Shown: positions 22,914 to 31,789, counted from the stretch's first letter. The stretch: 40,951 nt of DNA from an uncultured Ruminococcus sp. (GCA_902776945.1 CACYSH010000055.1:1-40951); one strand, 5' to 3'. The notes: a model not told the origin generated them from the sequence alone. Translations and numbers: made by a program.

Positions 22914-25049
22914 TTTCAAAATGCTCTTCTTATGCTTCTTCTGCTCGTATAACAGCGAATCCGCATGGCTTAACAACTCCGTTATCTCAACATCGGGCGT
23001 ACAGGTGAACGGATAAACGCCCACGCTCGTATGAACAATATACGGCTTTTCCTTCGCCTCGATATTATTGAACTCCTTCGAAATAACGTCAATATGCCGT
23101 CTGATGTCGTCGTCCGTCGCCGAAATTGTATCGCCCGTGCGCTCAAATACGCAGATAACGAACTCATCGCCGCCTATCCTGCCGAGAAAATAATCCGTGC
23201 CTTCAAAGCTCCTGCGAAGTATCTCCGCCGCCGAACGTATCGCAAAATCGCCCTCGGTATGCCCGAAACGGTCGTTTATCGTTTTCAGGCTGTCAAGGTC
23301 GGCAAATATCATAACCGCTTCAATGCCCTCAGTCCTGTCCTCTTTCAGCCTGCCGCGCACTTTCTCAAAGAATCCGCGCCTGTTCAGACAGCCCGTAAGT
23401 TCGTCCTGCCGCGAAAGATGACTTAAAAATTCGTTGTTTTCTTCGATCTCTATAAGACTGCGGCGCAGCGCACGGCTGGTCTTTGCCTCGCGCTTCATCA
23501 TCGTGATTATTTTAAGCGCGGCACAAAGCTGCGCGGTAACAGAACGTATGTACACGAAATATTCGTGACTAAGCTCGCACATCAGCAGACCGTAATGCTC
23601 CTCGTTCGAGAAAAGCGGCGAAAGCACCATTGTATAACGCCTGTCCTGCGGCAGATATTTGTGTGAAAACAGATTGTCGGAACGGATAAGCTGGTCGTCG
23701 GGTGCCTGCAATACCGCTTCGCCGCGGTTATGCCACGATTTCAGTTTTATATAATCGGGCATACGGAACGTGTCGGTCTTGCGGTTGACTATTTCAGGCT
23801 CGTATATGAAAAGATAGCTCGAATCCATGTGCAGCTGCACCAGCTTGTCAACGACGGTCTGATATGAGCGGTCGTCGTAGGCTTCGAATATCAGCATATC
23901 GCGGGTTATAGAGTTGGTCTGCCACGAAAGATTGTAATTGTCTTCAAGGCTCTCGCGGGCGTAGGCGGCGTTCCTTTCGGCTGAAACCTTGTATATCAGC
24001 ACGAAAAGACGGTTTATCATTATGTGGGTGTCGGGGTCGGTGTTTAGCGCCGTGTATCTGCCGTGAAGATACTCTATCACCGCGAAAAAGTCGTCAAGCA
24101 CTATGTACTTGAAGGCGTTGCTCGAAAGCATACGGTCAAGCGCCGATACTATCATATCCCGAGCCGTATTTTTGTTCAGCAAATCGGAATTGATATACCT
24201 GTCTATCATCAGAACAAAGTCGCGGAAATCGCTGCTTAGACGCTTTGTTTCATCGCTCTTGCGGTATTTTCCGTAAAGAAAGCTGCTTAATTTATCCGCC
24301 ATAACGGATGTTTCGTCGTCGCCGTCGCCTAACGAGAAATCAAGCGAGGCAAGCCGCGGATTGCCCCTGCACCCGCAGGAATTTCGCCTTACCATTGATG
24401 AAGGAATGGAGCTTTTGTCCATTTTGCCGTTTTTTATCAGCTTCAGACCTTCGATAATGGCATTGTAGCCCAGCTCGGAAACGTCGCTTTTTACGGTGGT
24501 GAGGTGCGGGGTGATCTCTTCGGAAATGGGGTCGTTGTCAAAGCCCGTCACCATAATATCGCGTCCGGGTCGAAGCCCTCTGTCCCGCATAGCTTTGTAG
24601 CCTGCGGAAGCCATCTGGTCGTTGGCGAAAACTATCGCGTCAAGCCCCGGATTGCGGTCGATAAGGTCGCCCGCCTGCTTTACGACATATTTCGAGAAAT
24701 TGCCGTAGACAACTTTTCCGTCGTCGTAGGCGATACCGTGCTTTTCGAGGACTTCTCTGTATACCGCAAGGCGTTCGCTTGCGTCGTCGCTCGTTTTGGG
24801 ACCGCTGACAAAGCCGATGTTGCGGCAGCCGTGGTCGTTTATAAGATGCTCCATTACCTCGCCGATAACTCTGCCCTCGATATTCTCCGACAAAAGCAGC
24901 TTTTCCAGATCGCTGTTGGTGAGCAGCGAACCTGCGACAACGTTGCCCGCGGCCTTGGCAAGTCTCGCTTTACCTTTTGGTATAGCGCCGGGCGTGAATG
25001 GCAGCACATGGCCGTGTATCTTTATCTCGTGCCGGGGGAAGAAAAGCAT
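22911..25049 (-). CDS. GGDEF diguanylate cyclase with truncated LacI-type sensor and DUF445-derived N-terminus (chimera)
   Basis: 712 residues from ATG 25049 (AAAGGG 8 bases upstream). Residues 1 to about 62 do not belong to the sensor family: MLFFPRHEIKIHG, LPFTPGAIPKGKARLA and SLLTNSDLEKLLLSENIE are the hallmark of the DUF445 membrane-protein family. From EVMEHLINDHGCRNIGFVSG on, the protein is a LacI/periplasmic-binding-like ligand sensor (IVFANDQMASAGYKAM, VTGFDNDPIS) up to about residue 235. A roughly 300-residue linker region follows, then a GGDEF domain near residues 550-705 (DELTGCLNRRGFF, IFADLDSLKTINDRFGH, RIGGDEF). The GGDEF motif is intact; the RxxD inhibitory site is ExxD, so product inhibition is probably absent. 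The start of the sensor is stranded upstream (25086-25214). It may be a pseudogene or a still translated chimera. Confidence 0.8.
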   Translation of the reverse strand: MLFFPRHEIKIHGHVLPFTPGAIPKGKARLAKAAGNVVAGSLLTNSDLEKLLLSENIEGRVIGEVMEHLINDHGCRNIGFVSGPKTSDDASERLAVYREVLEKHGIAYDDGKVVYGNFSKYVVKQAGDLIDRNPGLDAIVFANDQMASAGYKAMRDRGLRPGRDIMVTGFDNDPISEEITPHLTTVKSDVSELGYNAIIEGLKLIKNGKMDKSSIPSSMVRRNSCGCRGNPRLASLDFSLGDGDDETSVMADKLSSFLYGKYRKSDETKRLSSDFRDFVLMIDRYINSDLLNKNTARDMIVSALDRMLSSNAFKYIVLDDFFAVIEYLHGRYTALNTDPDTHIMINRLFVLIYKVSAERNAAYARESLEDNYNLSWQTNSITRDMLIFEAYDDRSYQTVVDKLVQLHMDSSYLFIYEPEIVNRKTDTFRMPDYIKLKSWHNRGEAVLQAPDDQLIRSDNLFSHKYLPQDRRYTMVLSPLFSNEEHYGLLMCELSHEYFVYIRSVTAQLCAALKIITMMKREAKTSRALRRSLIEIEENNEFLSHLSRQDELTGCLNRRGFFEKVRGRLKEDRTEGIEAVMIFADLDSLKTINDRFGHTEGDFAIRSAAEILRRSFEGTDYFLGRIGGDEFVICVFERTGDTISATDDDIRRHIDVISKEFNNIEAKEKPYIVHTSVGVYPFTCTPDVEITELLSHADSLLYEQKKHKKSILK

Positions 25050-25061
25050 CTTGAAGGCCCT
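24865..25061 (-). other. DUF445-derived segment replacing part of the sensor domain
   Basis: Codons from about 25061 (RAFKMLFFP) to about 24865 (GRVIGE) match the DUF445 core pattern (KMLFxP, LPFTPGxIPKxxxxLA, LLTxxxLxxLL). DUF445 proteins are membrane proteins that precede this pattern with transmembrane segments, which are absent here. The segment is in frame with the downstream sensor and occupies the place where some 70 sensor residues should be. Confidence 0.75.
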
Positions 25062-25085
25062 TTACTTGAGGAAGCATTATCATTT

Positions 25086-25214
25086 TCATACGGACAGATT
25101 AACATCGGAATGCTCCGCCGCCAGCATAGCGCCCTCGCAGACCGAGCTGTCGAAATCGTCCTCCAGGTGACTGATAAGCAGCCCCACTTTTAATCTTTCA
25201 GTTCCGTTTTTCAT
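25086..25214 (-). pseudogene. Stranded N-terminal fragment of the LacI-type sensor
   Basis: A 42-codon frame beginning MKNGTERLKVGLLISHLEDD and containing SSVCEGAMLAAEHSDVNLSV, then TGA. It is the first beta-alpha unit of a LacI/periplasmic-binding-like domain and continues in sense with the sensor that resumes at about 24865. It is therefore the original 5' end of the GGDEF gene, cut off by the DUF445-derived segment. Confidence 0.75.
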
Positions 25215-25305
25215 ATAGTTCACCACTCAACTGATGCGTAATACTCTTTAATTAATTTATCATTGTATGTATAATAAGCAATGCCGTCAGCTTACACAAA
25301 TCCGT

Positions 25306-25352
25306 GCTGTCACAAGGCATTAGCAGGGGCGGGGGCTTGCTCCCGCCCTGTT
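25306..25352 (+). repeat. Short GC-rich repeat copy
   Basis: GTCACAAGGCATTAGCAGGG, then GGGGGCTTGCTCCCGCCCTG. Same family as 21132-21275 and 40893-40951. It lies just after the stop of the minus-strand EAL gene and may act as its terminator-like hairpin. Confidence 0.65.
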
Positions 25353-25360
25353 TTGCTGAT

Positions 25361-27958
25361 TTATTCGTTAAGGCTTATCTTTTTTATCACTCTGACATAC
25401 TCCTGCGAACCGTTCGGACTGCCGAGAAGATGACAGCTGCCCGTCAGGAATTTCAATTGAAGCTCGGAATCCACAACCGAAAGACTTCCGCCGCCCGTGC
25501 GGTCGCCAATGCCCGCAACCGCGCTGCCCTCGCTGTAAAGCGCTATCAGCGCATTCCTTATCGTACATTCGGTAATACTGCCCTCCGTGCCGATATTCAC
25601 GATCTTACGCCCGCGCAGCTCGGTCGCCAGTTTAAGGTCGTGCAGATCAATTACCGCAGTTTCCTTGCCGAGCGCACCTACCGAACAAAGCGCATTGCCC
25701 GTGCATACACAGGCGAACGAAATATCATACATCGTTATATCCGCCTTGCCTTCCAGCGAGCCTACGCAGACCGCTTCGGTCGAATTGGCGGTGATGTCAA
25801 CGGTGCAGTCATGCAGACAGACCGTTACCGTGCCGGAGGCGCTTCCGATGCCTACGCCGTAAAAGCTCGATACCAGGACTTCGATAGTCCCCGCGGAGAT
25901 CGTGACCGAGCCGCCGTAACCTCCGCCGATACCGATACCGTTCACGCCGTTGACCGAAACGGAGAGCTTTCCGTCAAGGTCTATCTCTATCTCGCCGAAA
26001 GCCGCATCATGTACGTTGCCGATAGCGCAGCAGTTTTGCGCGTCGGCAAAAACCCCGAGCGAACCCGAGCCGCTTATCCGCAGGAAGGCACCTTCGGGAA
26101 CGATGACAGCACCCTCGCGGAAAACGTTTTCGCCCTCGCAGACAAGCTCCACATAGCTGCCGGGCGAAAGGGTAAGCACATTTACATCGGTGTCGGTCTC
26201 TATGTTTACATCGTTCAGCGTGATAACGCAGTCTGCGTCCTGCTTTACGATTATCGGTATTCTTACCGACGTATCGGGATTTCCGGTAAGCGCGACCATG
26301 CCGCCTTCCACGAATATCTCGGTGTATCTTTCGAGCGCCAGCTTTCCCAGATCGAGCCTTTCGCCGTCCGTTGTGCGGTAGACCTTTCTTACGCCGCTTC
26401 TCACTTCAAGGTTTATCTTGATTATCTCATTCTTTACCCTTTCGGATATGTCGTTTATCAGCACGGGCTTGGGGCGCGAAACGTAGAAGCCCTGGAGCAG
26501 ATCAACTCCCATGCCGATGACTGCGCTTATCTCTTCAAGGGTCTCAACGCCCTCTGCAAGCGCCATGCCGCCCGTGGAGTGTACAAAGCTGATTATACTT
26601 GACACAAGCACCTGCATTTTCGGCTTTTTGTCAATATCGGCGATAAGCGAACGGTCGATCTTCACAAAATCGGGAGAATACCTCATAAGATTCGAGGTGT
26701 TCGAATAGCCCGTGCCGTAATCGTCGATAGCAAGCCCCATACGGCTGCGTTTCAGGCGCTCCTTCACACATTCAAGGGAATGGTCGGTTATCTCGGCGCG
26801 TTCGGTAAATTCCACGACGGTCTTTTCAAGCAGCTCGCCGTAGTCGGAAAAAATATTACCGAAATCCTCGTCGGAAAGCAGTTCAGAGGGGATAGAGTTT
26901 ATGAACAATTTCCTGTTGTCGAAAAGGCTCTGATTCTCGCTTAGTACCTTTAAGGTGTTGCGGATAGTGGCAAGCTCGACATCGTAGAGCTTGCCGCTCT
27001 TTTCGGCGAGGTCGAGTATTTCGAGAGGTCCGTAGCCTATCGAGGGGTCGCTGCGCATGAGCGCCTCGTAAGCGACTATCTCGCCCGTGTGAGCGTTTAT
27101 GATAGGCTGGAAATGATATATAAACAAATTATCGTTGATAAGCTGCGAGAGCTTGATAAGGTTGTAATAATCGCCCTTGCCCTTTTCGTAGCTTTCGGGG
27201 CGGAAAACCTTGACGGCGTTCTTGTCGTCCGAGACCGCCTGAAACAGTGCGAAAGCCGCGCCGTGTATTTTTGAAGCAACGGAGCATTCGCCCGAGCATA
27301 TACCTATCGAGAGGGAGAGCGGGTTTTCGCCGCCCACGCTGCTGCCGAATCTGTTGACAAGCTCGGCGTTTGCGACTGCACCGCACAGCTTTTCGGCAAC
27401 GGCGGAAGGGTCGCTGACGGACGAGGGCAGAAACGCCCGGAACTCGTTTTCCGAAATGCGCGTGACGAGCGAACCCGCGGGCAGCGTCTTTAATATCGTA
27501 TCGATGGCGGTAAAATAGCAGCTGTCGGTAAATTCGGGCGTACCCTCAGCGCCTTCAATGCAGATCATAAGAAGCGACGAGAGAATATCCTTCTCGGCGG
27601 CGGCGGTAACTACGCGCACCGAAGAAAGCCCGTAGTGAAGCTCCTGAAGCGCCAGAAGCTCCTTTATGTAAACAAATCCTGCGGTCATACCCTCGCCGCA
27701 GGGAACGAGCTTTGCCACGAAATCGGGCGCAAAGCCGCGGGCGACGGTCAGCAGTTCGGAAACCTCTTTATGGTCGGGTTTTTCCTTGTTCATGGAGAAA
27801 CACCGTGCGGCGTTGCTGTCGGCGACAACTCGCTTTTCGTTATCGAGCAGAAGAAAGGCACCGATATTGGGGTCAAGCCCTGCGGCGGTAAGCCATGAAG
27901 AACCGAAAATTCCGTTAAAAATCTCAACGTCGCGGGGGTCATTATATATCAAGTCCAC
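25361..27958 (-). CDS. EAL-domain cyclic-di-GMP phosphodiesterase with C-terminal beta-helix-like domain
   Basis: 865 residues from GTG 27958 (AGAGGGTG upstream; the nearby ATG is out of frame). Residues 1-250 include a PAS-like and a degenerate GGDEF-like region without the GGDEF motif. Residues about 270-515 are an EAL domain with the catalytic elements EAL (298-300), the Glu in EFTERAE, DDYGTG (412-417), FVKID and AEGVET, so cyclic-di-GMP hydrolysis is expected. Residues about 565-865 form repeating short beta strands with Gly/Ser/Val turns (GSYVELVCEGENVF, GIGIGGGYGGSVTISAG, GVGIGSASGTVTVC), typical of a right-handed beta-helix seen in carbohydrate-binding domains. No signal or membrane segment is seen, so the beta-helix would be cytosolic, which is odd. 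It lies 147 bases upstream of the GGDEF gene on the same strand, so the two probably form opposing halves of one signalling locus. Confidence 0.85.
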   Translation of the reverse strand: MDLIYNDPRDVEIFNGIFGSSWLTAAGLDPNIGAFLLLDNEKRVVADSNAARCFSMNKEKPDHKEVSELLTVARGFAPDFVAKLVPCGEGMTAGFVYIKELLALQELHYGLSSVRVVTAAAEKDILSSLLMICIEGAEGTPEFTDSCYFTAIDTILKTLPAGSLVTRISENEFRAFLPSSVSDPSAVAEKLCGAVANAELVNRFGSSVGGENPLSLSIGICSGECSVASKIHGAAFALFQAVSDDKNAVKVFRPESYEKGKGDYYNLIKLSQLINDNLFIYHFQPIINAHTGEIVAYEALMRSDPSIGYGPLEILDLAEKSGKLYDVELATIRNTLKVLSENQSLFDNRKLFINSIPSELLSDEDFGNIFSDYGELLEKTVVEFTERAEITDHSLECVKERLKRSRMGLAIDDYGTGYSNTSNLMRYSPDFVKIDRSLIADIDKKPKMQVLVSSIISFVHSTGGMALAEGVETLEEISAVIGMGVDLLQGFYVSRPKPVLINDISERVKNEIIKINLEVRSGVRKVYRTTDGERLDLGKLALERYTEIFVEGGMVALTGNPDTSVRIPIIVKQDADCVITLNDVNIETDTDVNVLTLSPGSYVELVCEGENVFREGAVIVPEGAFLRISGSGSLGVFADAQNCCAIGNVHDAAFGEIEIDLDGKLSVSVNGVNGIGIGGGYGGSVTISAGTIEVLVSSFYGVGIGSASGTVTVCLHDCTVDITANSTEAVCVGSLEGKADITMYDISFACVCTGNALCSVGALGKETAVIDLHDLKLATELRGRKIVNIGTEGSITECTIRNALIALYSEGSAVAGIGDRTGGGSLSVVDSELQLKFLTGSCHLLGSPNGSQEYVRVIKKISLNE

Positions 27959-28014
27959 ATCGTCACCCTCTTAAATAAACTGCGCTCCGACTTCCGAAAA
28001 AGTCCGGTAAATAT

Positions 28015-28043
28015 ATTATAACAGAATATCTCCTGAAAGTCAA
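28015..28043 (-). promoter_or_regulatory. Sigma-A promoter for EAL gene
   Basis: Minus-strand TTGACT (28038-28043) and TATAAT (28015-28020), spacer 17 bases; leader about 50 bases. No cyclic-di-GMP riboswitch is visible. Confidence 0.87.
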
Positions 28044-28253
28044 TACAAATTATAAACATTGACAAGTCGAGGAGAAAATTTTTGTACAAGAGAAAATCAT
28101 CGGGCAGGCTCCGGAAATTTGTCAAATCCCGGCGGCGGGAGTATTGGTTCACGGGCTGCAATACAAATTTGATGTAGGGCGGGGGCTTGTTCCAGCCCGT
28201 GTGACTTTGTGAGCGTTCACGGACGCGCAATGTTCGCCCTTACAATATACTGC

Positions 28254-28369
28254 ACATGGAAATCAATTTTCAAAAATCACATGATAAAATTTGTCAATTA
28301 TGTAGGGGCGCACACATAGGTGCGCCTCTATAAGATTTCCAACAAATGGAGCAGAATTGATTTCCGTGT
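28254..28369. repeat. 116-bp element with terminal inverted repeats
   Basis: ACATGGAAATCAATT (28254-28268) and AATTGATTTCCGTGT (28355-28369) are inverted repeats with one mismatch. Inside is a hairpin GGGGCGCACACATAGGTGCG. Together with a GC-rich repeat at 28168-28200 it fills most of the 700 gene-free bases between the EAL gene and the phage-like module. Confidence 0.65.
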
Positions 28370-28521
28370 ATACGGCATGACAAACATTTACCGCGCTCAG
28401 ACAGCTTGATTGATTTTAGTTATATGTAAAAATTGACTTAGATCAAATGCGGTTCATCATGTCATTGCATTAATGCAGTAAAATTTCTTAGTGCATATCA
28501 TACAAAAAACGCTGTATCGAA

Positions 28522-28550
28522 TTGTGCAAACAAATGATTTAAATTTTAAT
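28522..28550 (+). promoter_or_regulatory. Weak candidate promoter of the phage-like module
   Basis: TTGTGC (28522-28527) and TTTAAT (28545-28550) with a 17-base spacer. This is the best match upstream of terS but poor compared with the other promoters here, which suggests low or activator-dependent transcription. Confidence 0.3.
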
Positions 28551-28567
28551 TTAGACATATTTCGTTA

Positions 28568-28593
28568 TTTGTTGCACGTTCGCGTGCAACAAA
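28568..28593. promoter_or_regulatory. Perfect 11-bp hairpin with TTCG loop upstream of terS
   Basis: TTTGTTGCACG (28568-28578), loop TTCG, CGTGCAACAAA (28583-28593). No T tract follows on the plus strand, so it is not a normal terminator. It could be an operator or a structured leader of the phage-like transcript. Confidence 0.5.
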
Positions 28594-28666
28594 ACGCCGT
28601 TTGATCGCTATATATAGAAGGACATTTACAAAGAGCCTTCTCCAAAACACAAAACGGAGGTAAAAA

Positions 28667-29140
28667 ATGAGCATAAGCATTAACGAATTTGCAGCGGCTT
28701 ACGCCGAATGCGGCAACGCTTACGAGGCGGCAGTCGCCGCAGGAGCAAAGCGCGGCGCTCCCGCGCTGGTCGAGGGGCTTAAATGCCTTTTCTCACGGAC
28801 GGCGGCGGGCAAGGCGCGAGTTCTCCGCATGAAGAGAGCCCGCTGCCCCGCCGATCAGGGACTTCGCCGCCTTGCCTTCGGCAGAAACAACGACGCGGCG
28901 GCGCTGGCGTTTACCGAGAACGTCACCCCCGAAATGATCGAACAGGCTGACCTCTTCGGCGTGTCGGAGCTTAAAGTAGGTAAGGGCGTTGTCGAGATAA
29001 AGTTCTTTGACAGGATAAAGGCGCTCGACCTGCTCAATGCGGCGGAAAAGGAGGAGGGCAGCAGCACCGCCGCTGAGGAGCTTTTGGGCGCTATCTACGG
29101 CAGCGGCGGCGACCTCGGCGGAGAGGAGGAGTCTGTTTGA
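28667..29140 (+). CDS. terS: Phage terminase small subunit
   Basis: 157 residues, start ATG 28667 with GGAGG upstream. TerS binds the packaging site on DNA and regulates the large subunit. The N-terminal region (INEFAAAYAECGNAYEAAVAAGA) is the helix-turn-helix DNA-binding part. The C-terminal block SELKVGKGVVEIKFFDRIKALDLL has the FDRIKAL motif characteristic of the clostridial terminase_2-type TerS. The acidic C-terminus ends at a TGA overlapping the TTG start of terL, so the two are translationally coupled. First gene of the module. Confidence 0.82.
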   Translation: MSISINEFAAAYAECGNAYEAAVAAGAKRGAPALVEGLKCLFSRTAAGKARVLRMKRARCPADQGLRRLAFGRNNDAAALAFTENVTPEMIEQADLFGVSELKVGKGVVEIKFFDRIKALDLLNAAEKEEGSSTAAEELLGAIYGSGGDLGGEEESV

Positions 29141-30405
29141 GCGGCAAAGGCAAAAAGGAATCAGCCGCCCGCCGCTATTCGCCAAAGCAGATATTTGTCT
29201 TTAAATGGTGGAACACGCCCGCGCTCTGCGGCAATGACGGCATAATCTGCGACGGCGCGGTGCGTTCGGGCAAGACAAAATGTATGTCGGAATCGTTCCT
29301 GCTCTGGGCAATGGCGGGCTTTAACGGCGAGAGCTTCGCGATCTGCGGAAAGACGATAACCTCCGTGCGGCGGAATATCTTAAACTCGCTTTACGGCTTC
29401 GCGCAGACTATGGATTTCGGCATACGCGAAAAGCTCTCGGAGCATTACATGGAAGTCAGCTGGGCGGGCAGGACGAACCGTTTCTATCTTTTCGGCGGCA
29501 AGGACGAAGGCTCGGCGGCGCTCATACAGGGCATGACCCTCGCGGGGGTGATGTTCGACGAGACCGCCCTTATGCCGCGCAGCTTTATTGAACAGGCTAT
29601 CGCCCGATGTTCAGTGCGCGGCGCAAAGCTCTGGTTCAACTGCAATCCCGCGAACAGCTCGCATTGGTTCAAGCGCGAGTACATCGACAAGGCGCACGAA
29701 AAGCGGCTCATCGTTCTGCATTTCACAATGGAGGACAACCCCTCGCTCTCAAAAGATGTGAAACAGCGTTACCGCCGTCTTTACACGGGGACGTTTTACG
29801 AGCGCTATGTTCTCGGCAAATGGTGCGATGTGAGCGGACTTATCTACCCGATGTTTTCCGAAAAAACTCACGTTATCGACGAACTGCCCGAAAAGTTCAC
29901 GCGGTTCGTTGTCAGCTGCGATTACGGCACGGTGAACCCTTCGAGCTTCGGGCTGTGGGGGCAGAGCGGCGGCGTGTGGTACCGTATCGCGGAATATTAC
30001 TACGATTCGCGGCGCGAGGGTATGCAGCGCACCGACGAGGAGCATTACCGCGGGCTTGAAAGGCTTTGCGGCGGGCGGCAGATCGAGCGGGTTATCGTCG
30101 ATCCGTCGGCGGCTTCGTTCATCGAATGTATCAAGCGGCACGGGAAATTCCGCGTTGAGCCTGCGAAAAATGATGTGATAAGCGGCATAAGGCGGGTCGC
30201 GGATATGCTTAATTCGGGCGGGATAAAGATCTCGCGGGCTTGTGCCGATTGTATCAGGGAGTTTTCGCTTTACCGTTGGGACGATTCGGCGGCGGCTGAC
30301 CGTCCCGTAAAAGAGAATGACCATGCTATGGACGATATGCGGTATTTTGCCGCATATATCTCGAAGCCCGCCGACAGCTTTTTCTGCCTTTCAACAGAGA
30401 GATGA
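29137..30405 (+). CDS. terL: Phage terminase large subunit (PBSX-like)
   Basis: 422 residues from TTG 29137, which overlaps the terS stop and has GGAGGA 6 bases upstream. TerL is the ATP-driven packaging motor and endonuclease. Walker A is GAVRSGKT (residues 40-47) and Walker B is GVMFDE, followed by a coupling region FNCNPANSSHWFKREYID. The C-terminal RNase H-like nuclease has the acidic residues in VSCDYGTVNPSSFGLWG, VIVDPSA and DHAMDDMRYFA, so both activities look intact. Full length for the family. Confidence 0.93.
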   Translation: MSGKGKKESAARRYSPKQIFVFKWWNTPALCGNDGIICDGAVRSGKTKCMSESFLLWAMAGFNGESFAICGKTITSVRRNILNSLYGFAQTMDFGIREKLSEHYMEVSWAGRTNRFYLFGGKDEGSAALIQGMTLAGVMFDETALMPRSFIEQAIARCSVRGAKLWFNCNPANSSHWFKREYIDKAHEKRLIVLHFTMEDNPSLSKDVKQRYRRLYTGTFYERYVLGKWCDVSGLIYPMFSEKTHVIDELPEKFTRFVVSCDYGTVNPSSFGLWGQSGGVWYRIAEYYYDSRREGMQRTDEEHYRGLERLCGGRQIERVIVDPSAASFIECIKRHGKFRVEPAKNDVISGIRRVADMLNSGGIKISRACADCIREFSLYRWDDSAAADRPVKENDHAMDDMRYFAAYISKPADSFFCLSTER

Positions 30406-30411
30406 TTTTTC

Positions 30412-30597
30412 AGTGAATAGTGAAAAGTGAATAGTTAATAGTTAAGGAGCGCCTGCGGCGCATATTATGCGGACGCTACGCGCCGCACTGATTATCCCTT
30501 TTGAGCAACAACTTTTTGCGGGGCGAAGCCTCCGCATAATATCGTCCGCGAAGCGGACACCATAACTGTTCACTATTCACTATAAACTATTAACTTT
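30412..30597. repeat. MITE-like palindromic element, TAGTGAATAG family, copy 2, inside the phage-like module
   Basis: Left end AGTGAATAGTGAAAAGTGAA and right end TTCACTATTCACTATAAACT are inverted. The internal GGAGCGCCTGCGGCGC and ATTATGCGGAC arms match copy 1 (22701-22913). It occupies the whole gap between the terL stop (30405) and the ribosome binding site of the portal gene (30602), so it is an insertion into an operon that still has open genes on both sides. Confidence 0.8.
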
Positions 30598-30611
30598 TAC
30601 CGGAGGTGTTC

Positions 30612-31769
30612 ATTATTTTTATCAGAAAAAAACCTTTGCCCGTATTTACTCGGGTGACGACCGACTCATGCTATTCCCGCGATGAGGGCTTCCGCCTTGC
30701 ACCGCAGCCCGCCTGCAACGAAGAGGGGCTTTACGAAGCTCTCCGCAGAAACGTCCCCGTCATCGACGCGGCAATAATGAAGCTCGTCCGTCTGACAGGC
30801 GGCTTTTACTTCGAATGCAAAAACCAGTCTGCCGCCGAACAGCTTACCAAGTTTTTGGGCGAGATTCCGGTTTCTGTGTCGGGCTGCTCCCTCGAAACGT
30901 TCACGGAAATGTACCTCGATTCGCTGCTTACTTACGGCAGGGCAGTCGGCGAAATACTCGTCAGCGAACGCACACACAGCATGATCGGGCTTTCCTGCGC
31001 CGACTGCACGCTCTATTCGGTAAGGCAGTCCGCAGCTTACGGCTCCGTCACGGTCTTCGACGCGGCAACGGGCGACAAGCTCAGATTCAGCCACCCCGAA
31101 AGACTTCTCTATTCCGTAGCCAACCCCAACGCCAAACACCCCGACGGAACCTCGCTGCTGCGCGGACTTCCCGCGTTAAGCTCAATACTTATGCGGATAT
31201 ACGAGACCGTCGGGCAGAATTTCGACCGCGCAGGGAACGTCCGTTATGCCGTGACCTACAAGCCCTCGACCGAAAACGACTCGGCTTTCGCTGCCGAAAG
31301 AGCCGACGAGATCGCCCGCCAGTGGGCGGACGGTATGCAGTCCACAAAGGCGGGGGCGGTCAAGGATTTTGTCGCGGTCGGCGATGTGGCTATTAAGGTC
31401 ATCGGCGCGGACGGCGTTATCCTCGATACCGAGATACCCGTGCGGCAGCTGCTCGAACAGCTTGTGTCAAAGCTGTCTATACCGCCCTTTCTGCTTGGGT
31501 TCAGCTGGTCTTCCACCGAGAGAATGAGCAGTCAGCAGGCGGATATTCTTACGAGCGAGATAGATTACTACCGCCGTCTGCTCAGTCAGATGATCATGAA
31601 GATCGTCCGCCTTTACTGTGTACTCGGCGGGATAGACGAGCCTGTTTTGCTGCGGTGGGAAAACGTTGATCTTCAGGACGAGGAATCGCTCGCGAGGGCG
31701 CGGCTCTATAACGCTCAGGCTGAAAAGACCGAGCTTGAAAACGCCGCACTCGCCGGGCGAATCCGATAA
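30612..31769 (+). CDS. Phage portal protein
   Basis: About 385 residues. The portal dodecamer is the DNA entry channel at one capsid vertex. Supporting blocks are a PVIDAAIMKLVRLTGGFYF start, EMYLDSLLTYGRAVGEILVS, LLYSVANPNAKHPDGTSLLR (the usual portal wing/stem region), and the C-terminal helical part with LSIPPFLLGFSWSSTERMSS and ADILTSEIDYYRRLL. There is no ATG near the start. GTG 30606 overlaps the GGAGG ribosome binding site (30602-30606), so ATT 30612 (5 bases after it) or ATT 30615 is the likely start. The C-terminus ends with a short coiled coil (AQAEKTELENAAL). Confidence 0.85.
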   Translation: MIFIRKKPLPVFTRVTTDSCYSRDEGFRLAPQPACNEEGLYEALRRNVPVIDAAIMKLVRLTGGFYFECKNQSAAEQLTKFLGEIPVSVSGCSLETFTEMYLDSLLTYGRAVGEILVSERTHSMIGLSCADCTLYSVRQSAAYGSVTVFDAATGDKLRFSHPERLLYSVANPNAKHPDGTSLLRGLPALSSILMRIYETVGQNFDRAGNVRYAVTYKPSTENDSAFAAERADEIARQWADGMQSTKAGAVKDFVAVGDVAIKVIGADGVILDTEIPVRQLLEQLVSKLSIPPFLLGFSWSSTERMSSQQADILTSEIDYYRRLLSQMIMKIVRLYCVLGGIDEPVLLRWENVDLQDEESLARARLYNAQAEKTELENAALAGRIR

Positions 31770-31789
31770 TTCAGAAAGGAGGAATGCTC

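Noticed and set aside
28044-28666. Cyclic-di-GMP riboswitch or phage attachment site upstream of terS or the EAL gene
   Set aside because: No riboswitch-like core was recognised, and no direct repeat bracketing the phage-like module or adjacent tRNA could be found by eye.
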